DNA of 64,000 nt from Sarcomyxa edulis (taxonomy: Eukaryota > Basidiomycota > Agaricomycetes > Agaricales > Mycenaceae). The notes below the pieces were generated by a model. That model did not search any database and was not told where the DNA came from. It was given only the letters and a program-made list of their open reading frames with translations. The first letter of the stretch is position 1. Each line of letters begins with the position of its first letter. Positions 28,494-40,743 of the stretch are shown piece by piece. The translations under genes and the position numbers were made by a program. Location: the NCBI GenBank assembly GCA_009761415.1, contig QUOL01000016.1, positions 1 to 64,000 on the forward strand, written 5' to 3'.

Positions 28494-30826
28494 TTACTTT
28501 CTGCGTCTGAACGTAATATTTCTAGGCGTCAATGGCATCGTGATCATCGTCTGTCAGAATAAAGAAGAAACGTGAGTATAAAGAAAACGCGTCGATAAGA
28601 GAACAGGCAGATCGTACGTGATAGTTGTTTCCAGGGAAAGGCTGATCGAGACGGACTTCAAGATGTCGTACGAGCGTCGTGAGGACGGTTCCAAGCTGCA
28701 TGTAAGCGAACTGTAGGGTTCAAAAGAGTTGAGAACCGCAGTAGAAACAAGAAAAAAAGGGTTCCACCGTACCTGTTCTCCAATACATCTGTGGCGTCCG
28801 GCTCCAAAAGGAAGGTAAGAGCTAAGAGATAGCATCGACTCGTCAGGAAGGTCAAGCACAGATCAAGGAAAAGACGACTAACCTATCAGTTCCTTTACTG
28901 ACCGCCCCAAACCCAAAATCGACCTTTTCCACCGCCCCCTCCGTGTATTCCTTATACTCCTTCGCCGCCACGCCATTCGGGTCACTCCAACGATACGGAT
29001 CCCACACATTCGCATCCTTCCAGATCCTTGGATCCATCTGACTCACCGCCGGTGACGACAAAGCCACATGGCCCTTTGGTACAACGTAGACACCGTCTTC
29101 TTTTCCTTTAGGCGTGCCGAGTGTACGGGGTACAGCGACGGGTTCCATGACGGTACGCATGATGGAGTGGATGGGAGGGTGCATGCGGAGGGTTTCCCGT
29201 ATGCAGGCGTCGAGGAGGGGAAGGTCGCGGAATTCTTCGTAGGTCATGGAGCGGAGGCGGCCATCGGGAGTGCCAAAGTATTTGACTTGTTCTTGGTACA
29301 GGGCTTCGCTGGATAGGTGGTAACAAACCAAAACAAGGAAAGGGAGGGGGGAGAGAGGAGGTGGTCAGTCAGGACGTATGCATACAAGGGAGAAGGAACG
29401 GTGCGTACGAGATATCAGGTCTGGAAGCGATGTGGAGGAGTGCCCAGGAGCCGGAGGCCGATGATGTGTGTTGACCGGCCATGAGGAGTGCGATTAGGAT
29501 GTGAGCAATCTCGTGGTCGGGCAGTGGAATGCCGTTACGGTAGCTTTGGGAGATGAGGGCCGTGATCATATCGGGTGCGTGCTATTTGGTGTGTCAGCTT
29601 GAAGGTGTATAAAGGATCAGACCCATTACTTACGTCGTCAGTGGGCATACGTCTTCGGGCCTGGATGATGTCGATGTAGAACTCTGTGAGTTTAGCATTC
29701 GCTCGGTCGCGTCTACGATAACTAGGCTGTATACACATTCAATGCATGCCCGGCGGATCAAGAAACCCAAGGAACGTACGAGTGGCAAGTTTGGCAAGGT
29801 GAAGTTCAAAGGCGTGAACCCTCCGTCAAGATCCGTGTACAACTGAGCAAACGTCTTGTCAAGTTTACTCCGTACTTCGGCGCCTTGGAGTGTCCTGGAA
29901 GCAGTGAGGATGGTAATCTGTGCTAGGATCTCCGTAACGTCGAATGATCCCCATTCGCCTTCTTCGGAAGGACTGTGATAAGCTTTGAACGCCGAGTCGG
30001 TCTTGATGAACTCTTCCACTTCGTCTTCGACCATACCGATGTGCGTACGGAAATTCTCCGCGGTTAAACCTACTTTTATGAACCTGGGATGATTAATTGT
30101 GTCAGCGCCACGGTTCGAGAAAGAGAGGATGGAGCTGTGTGTCGGTCGTACTTTTTCTGTTCCATGAATTTTGCTGGAGAGCAGGCAAGGTCGTATACGA
30201 CGTCTTTGCCGAATACTGGAGTCGTAAGATGCTGTGAAAAGACATTAGATACATATATCATTGCTACTTTGCAAGTGGCGTCGAGACTCACGGTATAAGC
30301 TTGGGCAGCGGACATGGTGGTTACTTTTCCACCGAGAACAAAGTTGTTGCCTTCGGTTCCAAGGGCTGTACGAGGTTGTAAGTACGGAGCCTTATCTTTC
30401 GATCATTCGAATTTTGTACGCACTGACGGTCATGGTAGAGCCTAGCATGACAAACGAAAAGACATTCCCGTACTAGAATAGAGACGATCAGCGTATGATA
30501 TTGACGATGAAAGGACATTCCGACGCACTTTTTCACGCGATTCGAGTAGAAATTTGAGAGGGTCATGTCCGTACAGTGCTGCCGATCCAAAGATGGGTAT
30601 ATAGTAGAAAACTAGCGGTGGGAGAGACGGATCGCGTGGAATGATCTGTTCAAGACTCGTAATGAGCTATGAACGACAAGTCAAGAAGTTGGACGCTCAC
30701 CAATTGCCAGAGGACATTAACGACGATGGCGACGATTGGGAAGCAGATAACGGCGAGTGCTGCTGTCAGCGTTGAGTGGGGAAGGAACGGCTGAACGGAT
30801 TGCCAGAGATGGTTGAAGGAGGACAT
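28494..30826 (-). CDS. ERG11: Lanosterol 14-alpha-demethylase (CYP51), ergosterol synthesis
   Basis: A multi-exon cytochrome P450 of roughly 540 residues. It removes the 14-alpha methyl group of lanosterol or eburicol in the endoplasmic reticulum and is the target of azoles. The start at 30826 gives an N-terminal membrane anchor ([17 protein letters not shown]). CYP51 landmarks follow: [16 protein letters not shown] before the B' region, I-helix [14 protein letters not shown], the E-T-L-R of the K helix in [17 protein letters not shown], and the haem loop [12 protein letters not shown] in a very short exon (about 28803-28850). The last exon reads [10 protein letters not shown]. Early exons are 30826-30701, 30645-30529, 30472-30424 and 30365-30292, all in phase. 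The gene is divergent from RPP40, 355 bp away. Confidence 0.95.
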
Positions 30827-31181
30827 TTGGCGAGAAGAGGCTGGAACGAGGAGGCCCTGGTACTGCACGGGTGTTTTTGAAATGGACTCACCGCAGAAGA
30901 GTGGTTCGAGGTTTGCAAATTCAAAAAAAGAGGGCCAATGAAATAAAAGTCACCAACATCGAACCACTTCACATTCGGATCACTCCATCATCAGCATGGT
31001 AACCCAGCCAGTAGATAGTAGTATAGTGAGCTAGGTAGCTAGGTATTTTGTAGAATGAATTGAAGAATATACCTATGAGGAGCACACCAGCACTGGCACT
31101 GAGAGGCCATACTTGAGCTCAAACATTCTTCATCTTCAACTTCCACCTTTGGCCTACCTTCGATTCCCAAGTGCCCTAATA

Positions 31182-32632
31182 ATGGATGTGCCACCTCAAG
31201 AACACCGTAGAACGAAAATCTCAACAGGCTCAAGCCCAAATCCAAAACTAAACAACCTACCAAAATCTCATCCTTTCACCCAACAGGAATGCCCTTGAGC
31301 GCTAAACTTGTGGTATCGCTGCATGATAATAATCGGTGACCGTCCCAACAGCTCGACATCGTCTTCCCATCCTCCGAAGAGCTGCAGACCATTCTATGTC
31401 GGCTGGAAACCAGTTACTACAAGTCTAGTCTCCTCTTGTCTGATATCGTGCAAGGAGCAGGCACTAGAAGGTGAGGCATGTTATCTCGATCACCGTGCTC
31501 TATATTCTAACGTCTGCAGCAGTTTCTCAGCCGTGACGAATGATACTGACACCGATGACTGCTGGTGCATCGACCCTCGAGGCCTTTTGACTCTATCCGT
31601 CGGGAAAGACACCTACGAGCGTCTATCGCTGGTAGGCAAGAAGCTCCCGTTCAAAAACTGCGACCAAAGGCATGGCATGTACACAGCCGATGTAACTATC
31701 CTTCAGCAAAGCTTATGTCTAGTCCTCGCAGTCATCCGTCTTCCCTTGCAAAAAACCGTCACCGTCGCGTCGAGCATCACCAAAAGGAACGCGGCATTGA
31801 AGGAATGGGACGCGCGAAGAGCACGTCCTTGGACCGTCCTCAGCAGTACGTGCTTCCGCACTCACCTCTGGCTTTACCTTTGCATCTAAATCCCAAATCA
31901 GCCATTCCACTTGACTCTGCCCAGCAGCATATCCCCGTAGAATGCCAAGTCCGTCATCTACCCAACATTCAGGTCCCAAATCTAGTATCCATCCCACCCC
32001 GACCCAACACCAGTAAAACGAAAGCATCATCTTCTTCCGATGCTGCCGAACTACTAGAAGATTGGAATACCGAAATGGCTGATTTATTCGAATGGGTTGG
32101 GATGGCTTGTCTCGGTGCGCAGAGGTATGTGTCCAATATATCAACCCAGCATCTGTTCTTCTTCATTACTCATCTTCTTTCCTGTCGTCCCAATCTATGA
32201 CTTATCTGGCCATCCAACACTCTTAGACTATCAGCAAATGACCGAACAGACCCTTACATATCCACCTACACACCCCCAACACCCTCCACCATCCAAAATG
32301 CCACACATCTCCGATGGCGAGGTCTCATCGGGCCCGAGTTCGTACAACTCGTTTTGGACGCTATCACTGCGGCAAATTGTAGTGCATCGACATCATCACC
32401 ACCCTCCAGCTTCATCGCGATAACAGCACAAGCGTTCCCCAACTCCCCCGTCTCGTATATCCCAGACTCCGAAAGTGGTGGTGAGGGCCCGATGAGGATG
32501 CCTAGGGAGGATGCGGAGGATACTTGGTGTTTGATTCTTACTCGTGGACAGGCTGGTTCTGGAGACGCGCAGTCTCAATCTCAGTGGGTGATGGTGGAAA
32601 GCGTGGGCAAGTGGGATACTCGATGGGGGTGA
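31182..32632 (+). CDS. RPP40: Ribonuclease P/MRP protein subunit Rpp40
   Basis: Exons 31182-31286, 31352-31470, 31520-31674, 31732-31845, 31902-32124 and 32227-32632 total 1122 nt, 373 residues. Rpp40 is a protein subunit of RNase P and RNase MRP, acting in the nucleus on tRNA and rRNA precursors. Family landmarks: N-P-K-L-N-N-L-P-K-S-H-P-F-T-Q-Q; L-T-L-S-V-G-K-D-T-Y-E-R-L-S-L-V-G-K; L-F-E-W-V-G-M-A-C-L-G; H-L-R-W-R-G-L-I-G-P-E-F-V; and C-terminal V-E-S-V-G-K-W-D-T-R-W-G. Intron 3 begins GCATGT (GC-AG). Intron 1 appears to begin GA instead of GT (31287-31288): either a mutated donor or a base error. Without removing it the frame stops at once. Confidence 0.87.
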
Positions 32633-33153
32633 GTTTACACGTACGTACGGCCTTTGTTCCTCATTGTTGCCATTTGGAATTGAATGAAACGAGAATGCAT
32701 GTCAGATAGGCTATGTACTTGATACTAGACACACGAGAGTCAACGAGTGTATAAGTAAAAGCCAGTCAGCAGAGCAAAGCAAAGCATAGAGTTTGTATAT
32801 CAGCGAATAAGTAGACGGGGCACCGGTTGGTGCTATGTAAGTGAAGAGGTCAGGGTAAAAGATCATAGGAAAAAGGTCTATATGTAAGTATAACTCGTAC
32901 TGTTACACAAAGCCCCTCATCCCATTCCGAAAGAGATCCACGATAGAAAGGGGAATAGCAGTAAGACTAGGAGAGACTGAACTGACGGACTTAGTAGAAA
33001 ACAGGAGGATATATGAATGAGTTGGAGTACAATGGAGGAATCGAAAGAAAGATTGAGCATCCCAGACTCTATCCAGGAGTGAACTGAGTGAGTGGAGCAC
33101 GGGAATGAGTGCTCCACCCTTTTGTGTTTGGGTGTTTGGGTGAAGAGTTCAGG
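32633..33153. other. Convergent intergenic region
   Basis: This is the 3' flank shared by RPP40 (+) and the disordered protein gene (-). No gene or repeat was recognised. Confidence 0.5.
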
Positions 33154-34242
33154 TTACGTGACGGTATCGCGTACGCGGAGAAGGGTGGGCGCGATATGGG
33201 CAAGAGACATGCGTGCGTTTGGGTTGGTGAGAGGGCCTGTGGTAGCTACAATGGATGGAGAAGTGCTAGTGGTGTTCGTGTTCGTGTTGGTGGCGCTCGT
33301 GCTCGTGGGGGTGACCATGGGAGAGGGAGAGGTGGGGGCGTTGATACCGGGACGGAGGTTAGCCCAGCTGTACATTCTTGGAGTGACAGAAGGTGGTGGG
33401 GAGGGTGTGAAGTTGTGAAATGTTAGGTGGGAGGTGGAGGGTGGTGTTGATGGGTAGAACGAAGTGGGTGAAACGGGTGAGAGAGGTCTGATAGGCCGTA
33501 CAGTCATAGACACTGGCGGGTGGACATTAACGTCGATCGGGGTAATATCGACAGTACGACGCATGAACGAAACGCCGCTCTCAACACTGTCGTCTTCAGA
33601 GTCCGAGAGCGGGTCAGAGGTACGGAAAGACGGTGGAGGCAGAAACGGGGGGTGATCTGGCAACGTTACCGATCGGGTGCGATTACGACGAGCGCTATCA
33701 CGTCCAGAATCTTCCCTTGAAGCATCGTAAGGGTTCGCGAACACAGATGTATACGCCTGGCCCTGGCCTTGACCCTCTCGCCGCATGGCTATGATATCTG
33801 CGATCCGTGGGGCTCGCAAAGGTGTACGGTCTGGTATGTGCATAGGCAAGGCCGATACGAGAGTGGACAGCTGTCGGTTTTGGATGGAATATCGACCGTC
33901 CCAGTCGAGAGGCGTTGCCGAATAGTACGCGTCTGCTACCGGGTCAGCGTCGGGTCCTACGGCCATGGGACTGCCACGATCGCTACCCTCGCTCGATGCA
34001 GCAGAGCTGTTCCCTTCCATGATGAGTGTCTCCGCTTGCTCATCCGAGTCTTCATCCTCTCGAATACGAGGTACGAATGCCTCGTAAACTGCATCCTCGA
34101 AGAATTCATCCCCGTCAGGATCGAATGAATTCCAGGAAGACCATTTCTCGTATGTGTATGGAGCTGGAGGTTGTGGTTCAGGCTCTGCATGGACGATGGG
34201 CGGTAGAGAGACGTATGCCTGAGAAAAGAGAGCTCGACCCAT
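33154..34242 (-). CDS. Hypothetical low-complexity, probably disordered protein
   Basis: A single 362-residue frame without introns. It is rich in S, P, T and D, with an acidic N-terminal third (F-D-P-D-G-D-E-F-F-E-D), a Q-G-Q-G-Q repeat, many S/T-P pairs that could be phosphorylated, and an N-T-N-T-N-T-T-S-T-S run near the end. There is no signal peptide, membrane segment or known domain. The start at 34242 follows a clear stop upstream. Length and composition make chance unlikely, but I do not recognise the family. Confidence 0.7.
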   Translation of the reverse strand: MGRALFSQAYVSLPPIVHAEPEPQPPAPYTYEKWSSWNSFDPDGDEFFEDAVYEAFVPRIREDEDSDEQAETLIMEGNSSAASSEGSDRGSPMAVGPDADPVADAYYSATPLDWDGRYSIQNRQLSTLVSALPMHIPDRTPLRAPRIADIIAMRREGQGQGQAYTSVFANPYDASREDSGRDSARRNRTRSVTLPDHPPFLPPPSFRTSDPLSDSEDDSVESGVSFMRRTVDITPIDVNVHPPVSMTVRPIRPLSPVSPTSFYPSTPPSTSHLTFHNFTPSPPPSVTPRMYSWANLRPGINAPTSPSPMVTPTSTSATNTNTNTTSTSPSIVATTGPLTNPNARMSLAHIAPTLLRVRDTVT

Positions 34243-34666
34243 GTTGTACTTTTTTTCGGAGGAAGTGAGGTGTTAAGGATTGCTGGTGGATAAAGAGTGC
34301 GATTTTTCGTGCGAGGGTATCAGAATGAATAAAGGGTATAATGAATAAGATATCGACTCTTTTCCGAGCAGTCTATGCACTGAGATAAGTACGAGGAAGG
34401 AAGAAAAGACGCGTCGAGGGAATGTGATCAAGATCAGCAGAGTTTTTCTGACTTTGTAGCCAAATAGACGGATTTCGCACACGTTTTACACTGACGGATC
34501 GCCGTACCCCAAGCACCAAAGTGTGAGTCCAAACGTGTAACAGTCAACCAGATAGTTATACGGGGATGATATAGGTCAAGAGGGTGTAAAGACGAAGCGT
34601 TTCCAATGCAATGAAGTGGCGTACAATACAATCCAAAAGAAATACAGCTTACATTCGAGTCGGAAA
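34243..34666. other. Short intergenic region
   Basis: This is the promoter side of the disordered protein gene and the 3' flank of the NAD(P)HX dehydratase. No further feature was seen. Confidence 0.5.
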
Positions 34667-35979
34667 TCACAATTTACCCTTGTCCTGTCCTTGGGAATCC
34701 TCTCCAAAGACCTCCGCAAACGCCTTGCCCAACTCGGGTAACATGTCTTGCGTTACCACACCCCTCCCTTCCTTGAAAAACGCTCTACGGCTGGCGGTAC
34801 GAGTGACCATACTTCCGCCTATAGCAGCTAGTATCGGAAGCCGTGAAGCTGGAATGCTTTTGTCACTACAGATTTGGAAGGCTCAGTCGACCACCATATG
34901 ACTGTAATAGCAGAGACACTTACCCGAAGGCCCCGTCTTCGTAACATTTGCCCCAGGCTAGCATGGCTCCTACAGTTCCACTCAAAATATCCCCTTGTCC
35001 TCCGCACCTCTTCAAACCACCCTCTACATCGACCTCTACGCTCTCTTTCGCTTTCTCTTTGTCTGCGTCTACATCCTCAATTTTACTGTCTTCCAGATCT
35101 GCAGCATCCCCTGTGGTGTCGATCGATATGATGTCCGTCGCACCTTTCTGCAGAACTGTCACACCTCCCAATTCCCGACTTACCAACCCTGCCAACTCGC
35201 TAGCAGGTGTCTTTGGATTCACACCCACTTGTTGGCTTAGCCGTTTGAATTCGACAACGTTAGGCGTGACAATGGCACGGCGGTATCCTTTGATGACGGA
35301 TACATCCTTTCCGACCATCCACAACGCGTCTGCATCAAGGACTACGAACATCCCCTGCGCACGTGCTAAGGATAGAGCAAGTTTGGCGAAGGATTGCATG
35401 TAGGGTTCGCGGCCTAACCCTGGGCCAATGATGAGGACATGTAAACGAGAGAGAAGAGATTCCAACTCGGGGCGGACTTTCTCTAGAGTCCTAAGACGCC
35501 AGTCGCGTAAGCGCTATGAGCCAGATCACGGTTAGAAGGATACTTGCGAGTCTTCACGTAGAATTGGATGGACTATCAGATCTGGAGAGTATGATTTGAT
35601 TGCACCAGCTGCCGATGGTGAACATATGACATGCGATAGGTCTACCCCCTTTATAAGCAACAAGTTTAGCTATTTGGACTAGGATCTGCGGCAGTGGTAA
35701 CATACGAATCTCAATGCCGAAATAGCAGCGAAATAAGGCGCCCCTGTGTAACTAAAGACGAGTTCAATGATACGTTGAAAGTCACAGTGGGCTTCGAGTC
35801 TTCGACTCACTCTAATGCCCCGCCCAGAACTCCCACTCGACCTATCGTACTTGCATCAATTTATAAAGTCCATGTGGGTGAAGTCGTAAGGACTTGCCAG
35901 ATTGGCCTTTGTGCAGAGTTCCGTTGAGCGGTGGGATGATCTGTTTGACTTGGTCAAAGATAGCTCTAGGAACGGGCAT
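34667..35979 (-). CDS. NAXD: ATP-dependent (S)-NAD(P)H-hydrate dehydratase
   Basis: Exons 35979-35898, 35841-35811, 35751-35706, 35648-35548, 35490-34924 and 34865-34667 total 1026 nt, 341 residues. The enzyme repairs hydrated NADH/NADPH (NADHX) using ATP or ADP. Motifs: [63 protein letters not shown]; the G-G-x-G-D-x-L-S-G signature; and a C-terminal [12 protein letters not shown]. An acidic insert (about 30 residues rich in D/E/K) precedes the G-G-Q-G-D loop. Introns 1 and 4 use GCAAGT donors (GC-AG), and no GT donor keeps the frame at those places. Confidence 0.94.
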
Positions 35980-37148
35980 GATGGCGGAAGGAGGAATTTG
36001 AGACTTACTCATCGCCTCTCACTGCGACACATGTCTCGTCTATCCTCCATTTCTATCTCGAGCACTGAAGCGAAACAGTCTTTTCTTCGAAAGACCCAGA
36101 GGGGCCTTGCCTTGTAAACGGAACCTCTACGATATCCCCTCATAGCGTTCTACCGGAGACTGGAGTCACGGAGACAGTCGCGTCGTCGCGAACTGTGCAT
36201 CACCATGTCCCCATCGCCCCATGGTCTAAACTGGAACCCGAGACTAAATAGTGAAGAACATAGCGAAACTTTTGGGATACTCCAGACTTGAAGCTTGACG
36301 ACTGTACACTGACGCCGCGTAAGGCCGCATATACAGTAAGCCTCCCGAAAACACGAAAAAATCTAGCCGACGAGCGCTGGCCACCGTCCCAAGTCTTTCG
36401 TCCGGTTGCTCAGGTTGCGCCACATCGACTCCCAGATTATGATCATCCAAGTTCTGTAAAATAAAATAGTATGCTGGCTCGCCAGGTAGTCCGAGCTCAG
36501 CGGCGGAAATCAATCCACGCAAGCGTCCCCTGGAATCCTAGTCTGCGTTGAGTCTGCGCGTCGAGGAAATGAGCCGCGGAAAAAGCCGAGTCAAGTCAGC
36601 CGAGCCGGAGTGTGGGCAGCGGGCACTGTTCTGGAGCCTTATACTGCGTCAGAACTCATTAGATCCTCATGAGAATCTCGCGGATTGTTAAGAGCGTTGT
36701 AAAGAGTCCCAGTGATTATTTCTGTAATTTTCCAATTTTTTGAGCATGTCCTTGACCATCCAACACCGAGAAACAGCAGATGGTGTTCTGGAGTGGTCAG
36801 TTCGTCACGGATTCTTCTCAAACTTTCGCGGATTGTAGATGGGCATGCTGGACAGCATAATTGAAGTTTTCGTCGCCTTTCAATCTATACGAATACAGTT
36901 TTGAGAGCCTCCAAGTTGCGAAACGACGAAACACGTGACTTTTTCGAAAAATTTTACTTTTGGCCCAAGGCCTTTTTCATCCCCCGGCAGATAGATTTCC
37001 TCGCTTCGCTCGGAAATAAGATACACAAGACCTCCGATGTTACTCCCCCAAGTGCTGGTTCACTGCTGGTCTCAATTCATTCACAATCTTTCCATAACGC
37101 GCAGGTGCCTCCCAGACCACACTTATATACCTCAAATACTCCGACACG
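35980..37148. other. Intergenic region between NAXD (-) and the GH16 gene (+)
   Basis: Divergent promoters are expected here. No gene was found. The minus frame at 36244-36522 has no family resemblance. Confidence 0.5.
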
Positions 37149-38542
37149 ATGTATACAAGCCCGTTAGCCCTCCTTGGTCTCTTTCTTCCTATCTCTGTCT
37201 TTGGAGTGCCCACTTGGCGTGCCCGCAGTGGCGCTCTAAATTCGAAAGTACCTTCTAGCGACGGGACTGGGACTTTCACCCTCCAAGATAAATACATCGG
37301 GGAGGACTTCCTAACGTTCGTTGTGGTCAGTCTTCTGTGTCGCAACCCTGCTAAAATGTCTACCGCAGGAAATGGGACTTCTTCACCGGCACCGATCCAA
37401 CGAACGGGTATGTCCTTTCTCTCATGAATCGATTTCGGAAGACTCTAACACCCAGACCATAACAGCACTATCAACTATCTAAGCCATAAAGACGCAATTT
37501 CGAAAGGGCTAGCCATCGCCAGTAAACACCAAGCCATTCTTGCTGTCGATTCTAATACCACGCTCGCGTCTGGGGAGAAACGTGACTCGTAAGGCTTGCC
37601 TCTATATGAATAATCATATTAGATTCATGATACTGTGCCATGCAGTGTGCGTATCAGCTCGAAGAAGACCTATAACGGTGGCCTGTTCATAGCTGATTTC
37701 AAGGCGATGCCTTTCGGTTGCAGTGTATGGCCAGCCTGGTGGTCAGTGTCCATTAAGGACTGAACCATTCCCACTCATTCACATCTTCTTCTTCGACATC
37801 CTTCACAGGTCTGTAGGCCCGGGTTGGCCGGCAGGAGGGGAGATAGGTTAGTCGAATTATTCTTCCTGTCACATGTTCGTTGGATTTAGTATCGTCTTCT
37901 CGATGAAACAGACGTCATCGAAGGGGCCAACACGCAGAAAACTAATCAGATGACCCTCCATACGAGCGCTGAATGCAGCCTCCAAGACTCTGGCGATCCT
38001 TCCCAACTCTTCAGTGGCACAGCCGGCTCACACACAAGCTGCACTAGTAGTCACGACGACAACAGTGGATGTGGAATAACAGATGTCGACCCTCAATCGT
38101 ACGGCGATGGCTTCAACAAAGTCGGGGGTGGCGTCTACGCTCATCTATGGGACCCTTCTATAGGCATTAAAATCTGGCGTTGGACTAGGTCGCAAGTTCC
38201 TTCCGATATCACGTCTGGGTCTCCCGATCCCGAAAGCTGGGGTACTCCGGCAGGGTTCTGGGCTAACGGCGCCTCCTGCGATATTGCATCGCATTTTCAG
38301 GACCATGTGCTTACGATTGACACGACGATATGTGGGGATTGGGCGGGCTCGGCTTATGAGAGCTCTGGGTGCCCTGGGACTTGTGCAGATGCTGTGGCTG
38401 ATCCGAAGAATTTCGTCGGTATGTTGCTTGCTACTTTGAGTCTCTTTTACGAATATTGATCCATGCACCCATTGGGATAGATGCCAAGTGGGTAATCAAT
38501 TCTATAGCTGTGTATAATTCCAGTTCTTCACAGTCAACATGA
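37149..38542 (+). CDS. Secreted GH16 beta-glucanase (endo-1,3(4)-beta-glucanase type)
   Basis: Exons 37149-37315, 37369-37407, 37466-37588, 37646-37741, 37809-37846, 37912-38418 and 38481-38542 total 1032 nt, 343 residues. Residues 1-20 are a signal peptide (ALLGLFLPISVFG). The mature part opens with the typical T-L-Q-D-K-Y-I-G-E-D-F and W-D-F-F-T-G-T-D-P-T-N-G. The catalytic strand is G-G-E-I-D-V-I-E-G-A-N, giving the E-x-D-x-x-E nucleophile and acid/base motif of GH16. W-P-A-W-W and a Cys pair near the C-terminus also fit. It should cleave beta-1,3 or mixed beta-1,3/1,4 or 1,6 glucans outside the cell, in wall remodelling or nutrition; the exact linkage cannot be told. The first donor is GTTCGT, chosen because it alone keeps the frame. 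Confidence 0.93.
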
Positions 38543-38994
38543 GGTGGAGCTCGAAGGCGATTCTTGACGGTATTACTGCATCATATTCTTGGTGTCGTGC
38601 TTGTGGAGAAAGTACATGCTTTGGCAGATGAATAGATCCCGTCATATTTGAGGGTTCTTACTTATCCAAGCGCTTTCCACGTCCGATTGCGTCTTACTTG
38701 GGTTTGCTGAAGCATTTCTGGGCTGTTTTGTCAATAAGTTCGCAATGATTTGACCGCTTACAATGACAGATCAATCGTGATGCAGTCTTGCATGTCAATC
38801 CGGAATTTCATAACAAGGAACCCAAAGAAATCAGAACTATGTACTCTTTGACTCATCACCTATCCTACAAGGTTTGGCGCGTAACTGAAATAGTTGTAAC
38901 GTGAGGAAGTGATATTTGTCCCCGACCCTTCTTTTTCGAGTGGATCAGGCATGTCGTCCGAATAAAAGCACCAAGTACTTACCCAACTGTGCAT
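38543..38994. other. Convergent intergenic region
   Basis: 3' flanks of the GH16 gene and the small secreted protein gene. Nothing else was recognised. Confidence 0.5.
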
Positions 38995-39349
38995 TCAAGG
39001 GGTTGGAGCAAAGAGGGCGACAGTAGCGCAGATGCCAGAACAGCTTCCTAGAGCTGCATTGCAGGCTAGGGCAGCGGCTGGTGCGGCTGGTGCTGCGATA
39101 ATAGTTCCGAATGTCAGACCAGCTGCAGCGTAGCAAGCTACGGCTAGAGTATTACAGCCTATGAGAATAGCAGTTCACAGGTCAATCCGCAAGTCAGTAG
39201 AGCCAGCGGCGAAAGGCATCGATGGGCATCGATAGTGGATCAGGACCGTACTCACCAGTCTGACAAGCAGCGTACGCAAGAGGTCCCCCGTGTACCAATG
39301 AAGCCGACCCAAGCAGCACAACAAGAGACGAGAAGACAGAGACGCGCAT
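38995..39349 (-). CDS. Small secreted cysteine-rich protein
   Basis: Exons 39349-39256 and 39158-38995 (94+164 nt) give 85 residues. The first 20 or so are a signal peptide (V-V-L-L-G-S-A-S-L-V-H-G). The mature part has Y-A-A-C-Q-T-G-C-N, V-A-C-Y-A-A-A-G, an Ala-rich hydrophobic stretch and C-N-A-A-L-G-S-C-S-G-I-C, seven cysteines in all. Small proteins with this A-C-Q-x-G-C-N ... C-Y-A-x-A-G layout are widespread in fungi and have been annotated as zygote-specific-like, but the role is unknown. A GTAAGT 14 nt after the stop hints at an intron in the 3' UTR. Confidence 0.82.
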
Positions 39350-40743
39350 AGCGAGAAGATACGAGGTCGAGCTGGTTGAGTGGTGAGGGAAAGTGGGAAG
39401 GCAGTTCTACCTCTCAAGGCCCGACTGGGCTCTTACTTATGGCGAACCTACATCAAACCCAAAGAGCTCGTAAGTTACCGATGGATATGAGCGTCTCTTG
39501 AGATGAGTCTAGAGCTTTCCTAGGATCTGCGTGTTCCGAATCGATAATCAGGCCTGCATTGTCTCGCAGCTAAGTAAGAGTATCAGAGCCGTGGTCGTAG
39601 CGCACGCTGGGTCGTTCGTACATTGCTACAGAAATGCAGCCGTAAAATGGACAGGGACAGGGACAGGGACAGGTCATACTCGGGCGAGCTTGAAGATACA
39701 CAGCTAGAAATGAGCGCTAGAAACCATCAGTAGCGCTAGCATGATAAACACACGTTCCCTGCACGTACGGTAGTCACTGGTAGGTATAAATAAAGATGAT
39801 CCTTCCAAAAGCCGCACAACGGCACGGCTGATACAATCGAACCTGATAAATCCAGTCCATGCGAACGAAATGCTTTTGAATGGTATGGTGCAGCAGGTAC
39901 AAGCGGACGTGGTCGGACCTGACCTGAATTGACAATGAATTTTCATGATGGATGGTCGGATAAAACGTTCAACGCGAGTCACGATCTCACGATCGGTCAC
40001 AGTTACTGAGTTAGGCCCCTGTGAAAATATTACCTTCTTGATTCTTGATTCTCGACTTCATCCTGAGTGAATTCCAAATGCTCCGAATCCCCGACGGATG
40101 TTGTCGAAGACACTTCGAAATCTGCAGTGGCAGGCCTACGTCTCATGCAGGCCCAGTAGCCGTGGAGTAACGGATAAACCATCGAAGAGGATGGTCGCAG
40201 AGACTTGGTAGGTAGAGAAGTCTACCGTCACCTTCTTTTCCACTCAATTTCCACTCAATTTTCCCCAAGCTGTCCAGGATTTAGCTTGTGCTAGCTTAGT
40301 CTCTGCCAAAATATGCTCTTATGATCTGCACTGGGGTGCTTCTATCACTTGGTGAGACACTTGTTTTTGTTTCCATTGCGGAAATCAACTCCCAAGTCAC
40401 TCACTCAATGTTCGCGGGACGGATCAATTTTGCATCGCCCCCCGTTTCTCACTGTCGACCGTATGTTTTGCAAATACATCTTGACGGTGCGTTTTTCCCA
40501 TCGAGCAAATTCCATGTCATGTCAAGACTTCCTACTTCCATGCCACTGAATTCTGATTTGGCCTTCAGGTCCCGGTGTTCCTGATGTGACTTGCACCTCT
40601 CGGTATGCCCAAAATGGGTACCGAGTACTGCTCACCATATAAAAGCAGAGCTGCTCTACCGGGTTTCATTAACTCTAGTTAGCTACCTATCTAGCCTTCA
40701 GACGAGCTCTACCTTCTACCCTCTACTCTCCGTTCCATTCGAC
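39350..40743. other. Intergenic region
   Basis: Promoters of the two divergent secreted-protein genes. A short GGGACA repeat lies around 39650-39672. Open frames at 39704-40000 (-) and 40321-40584 (+) are not supported. Confidence 0.5.
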
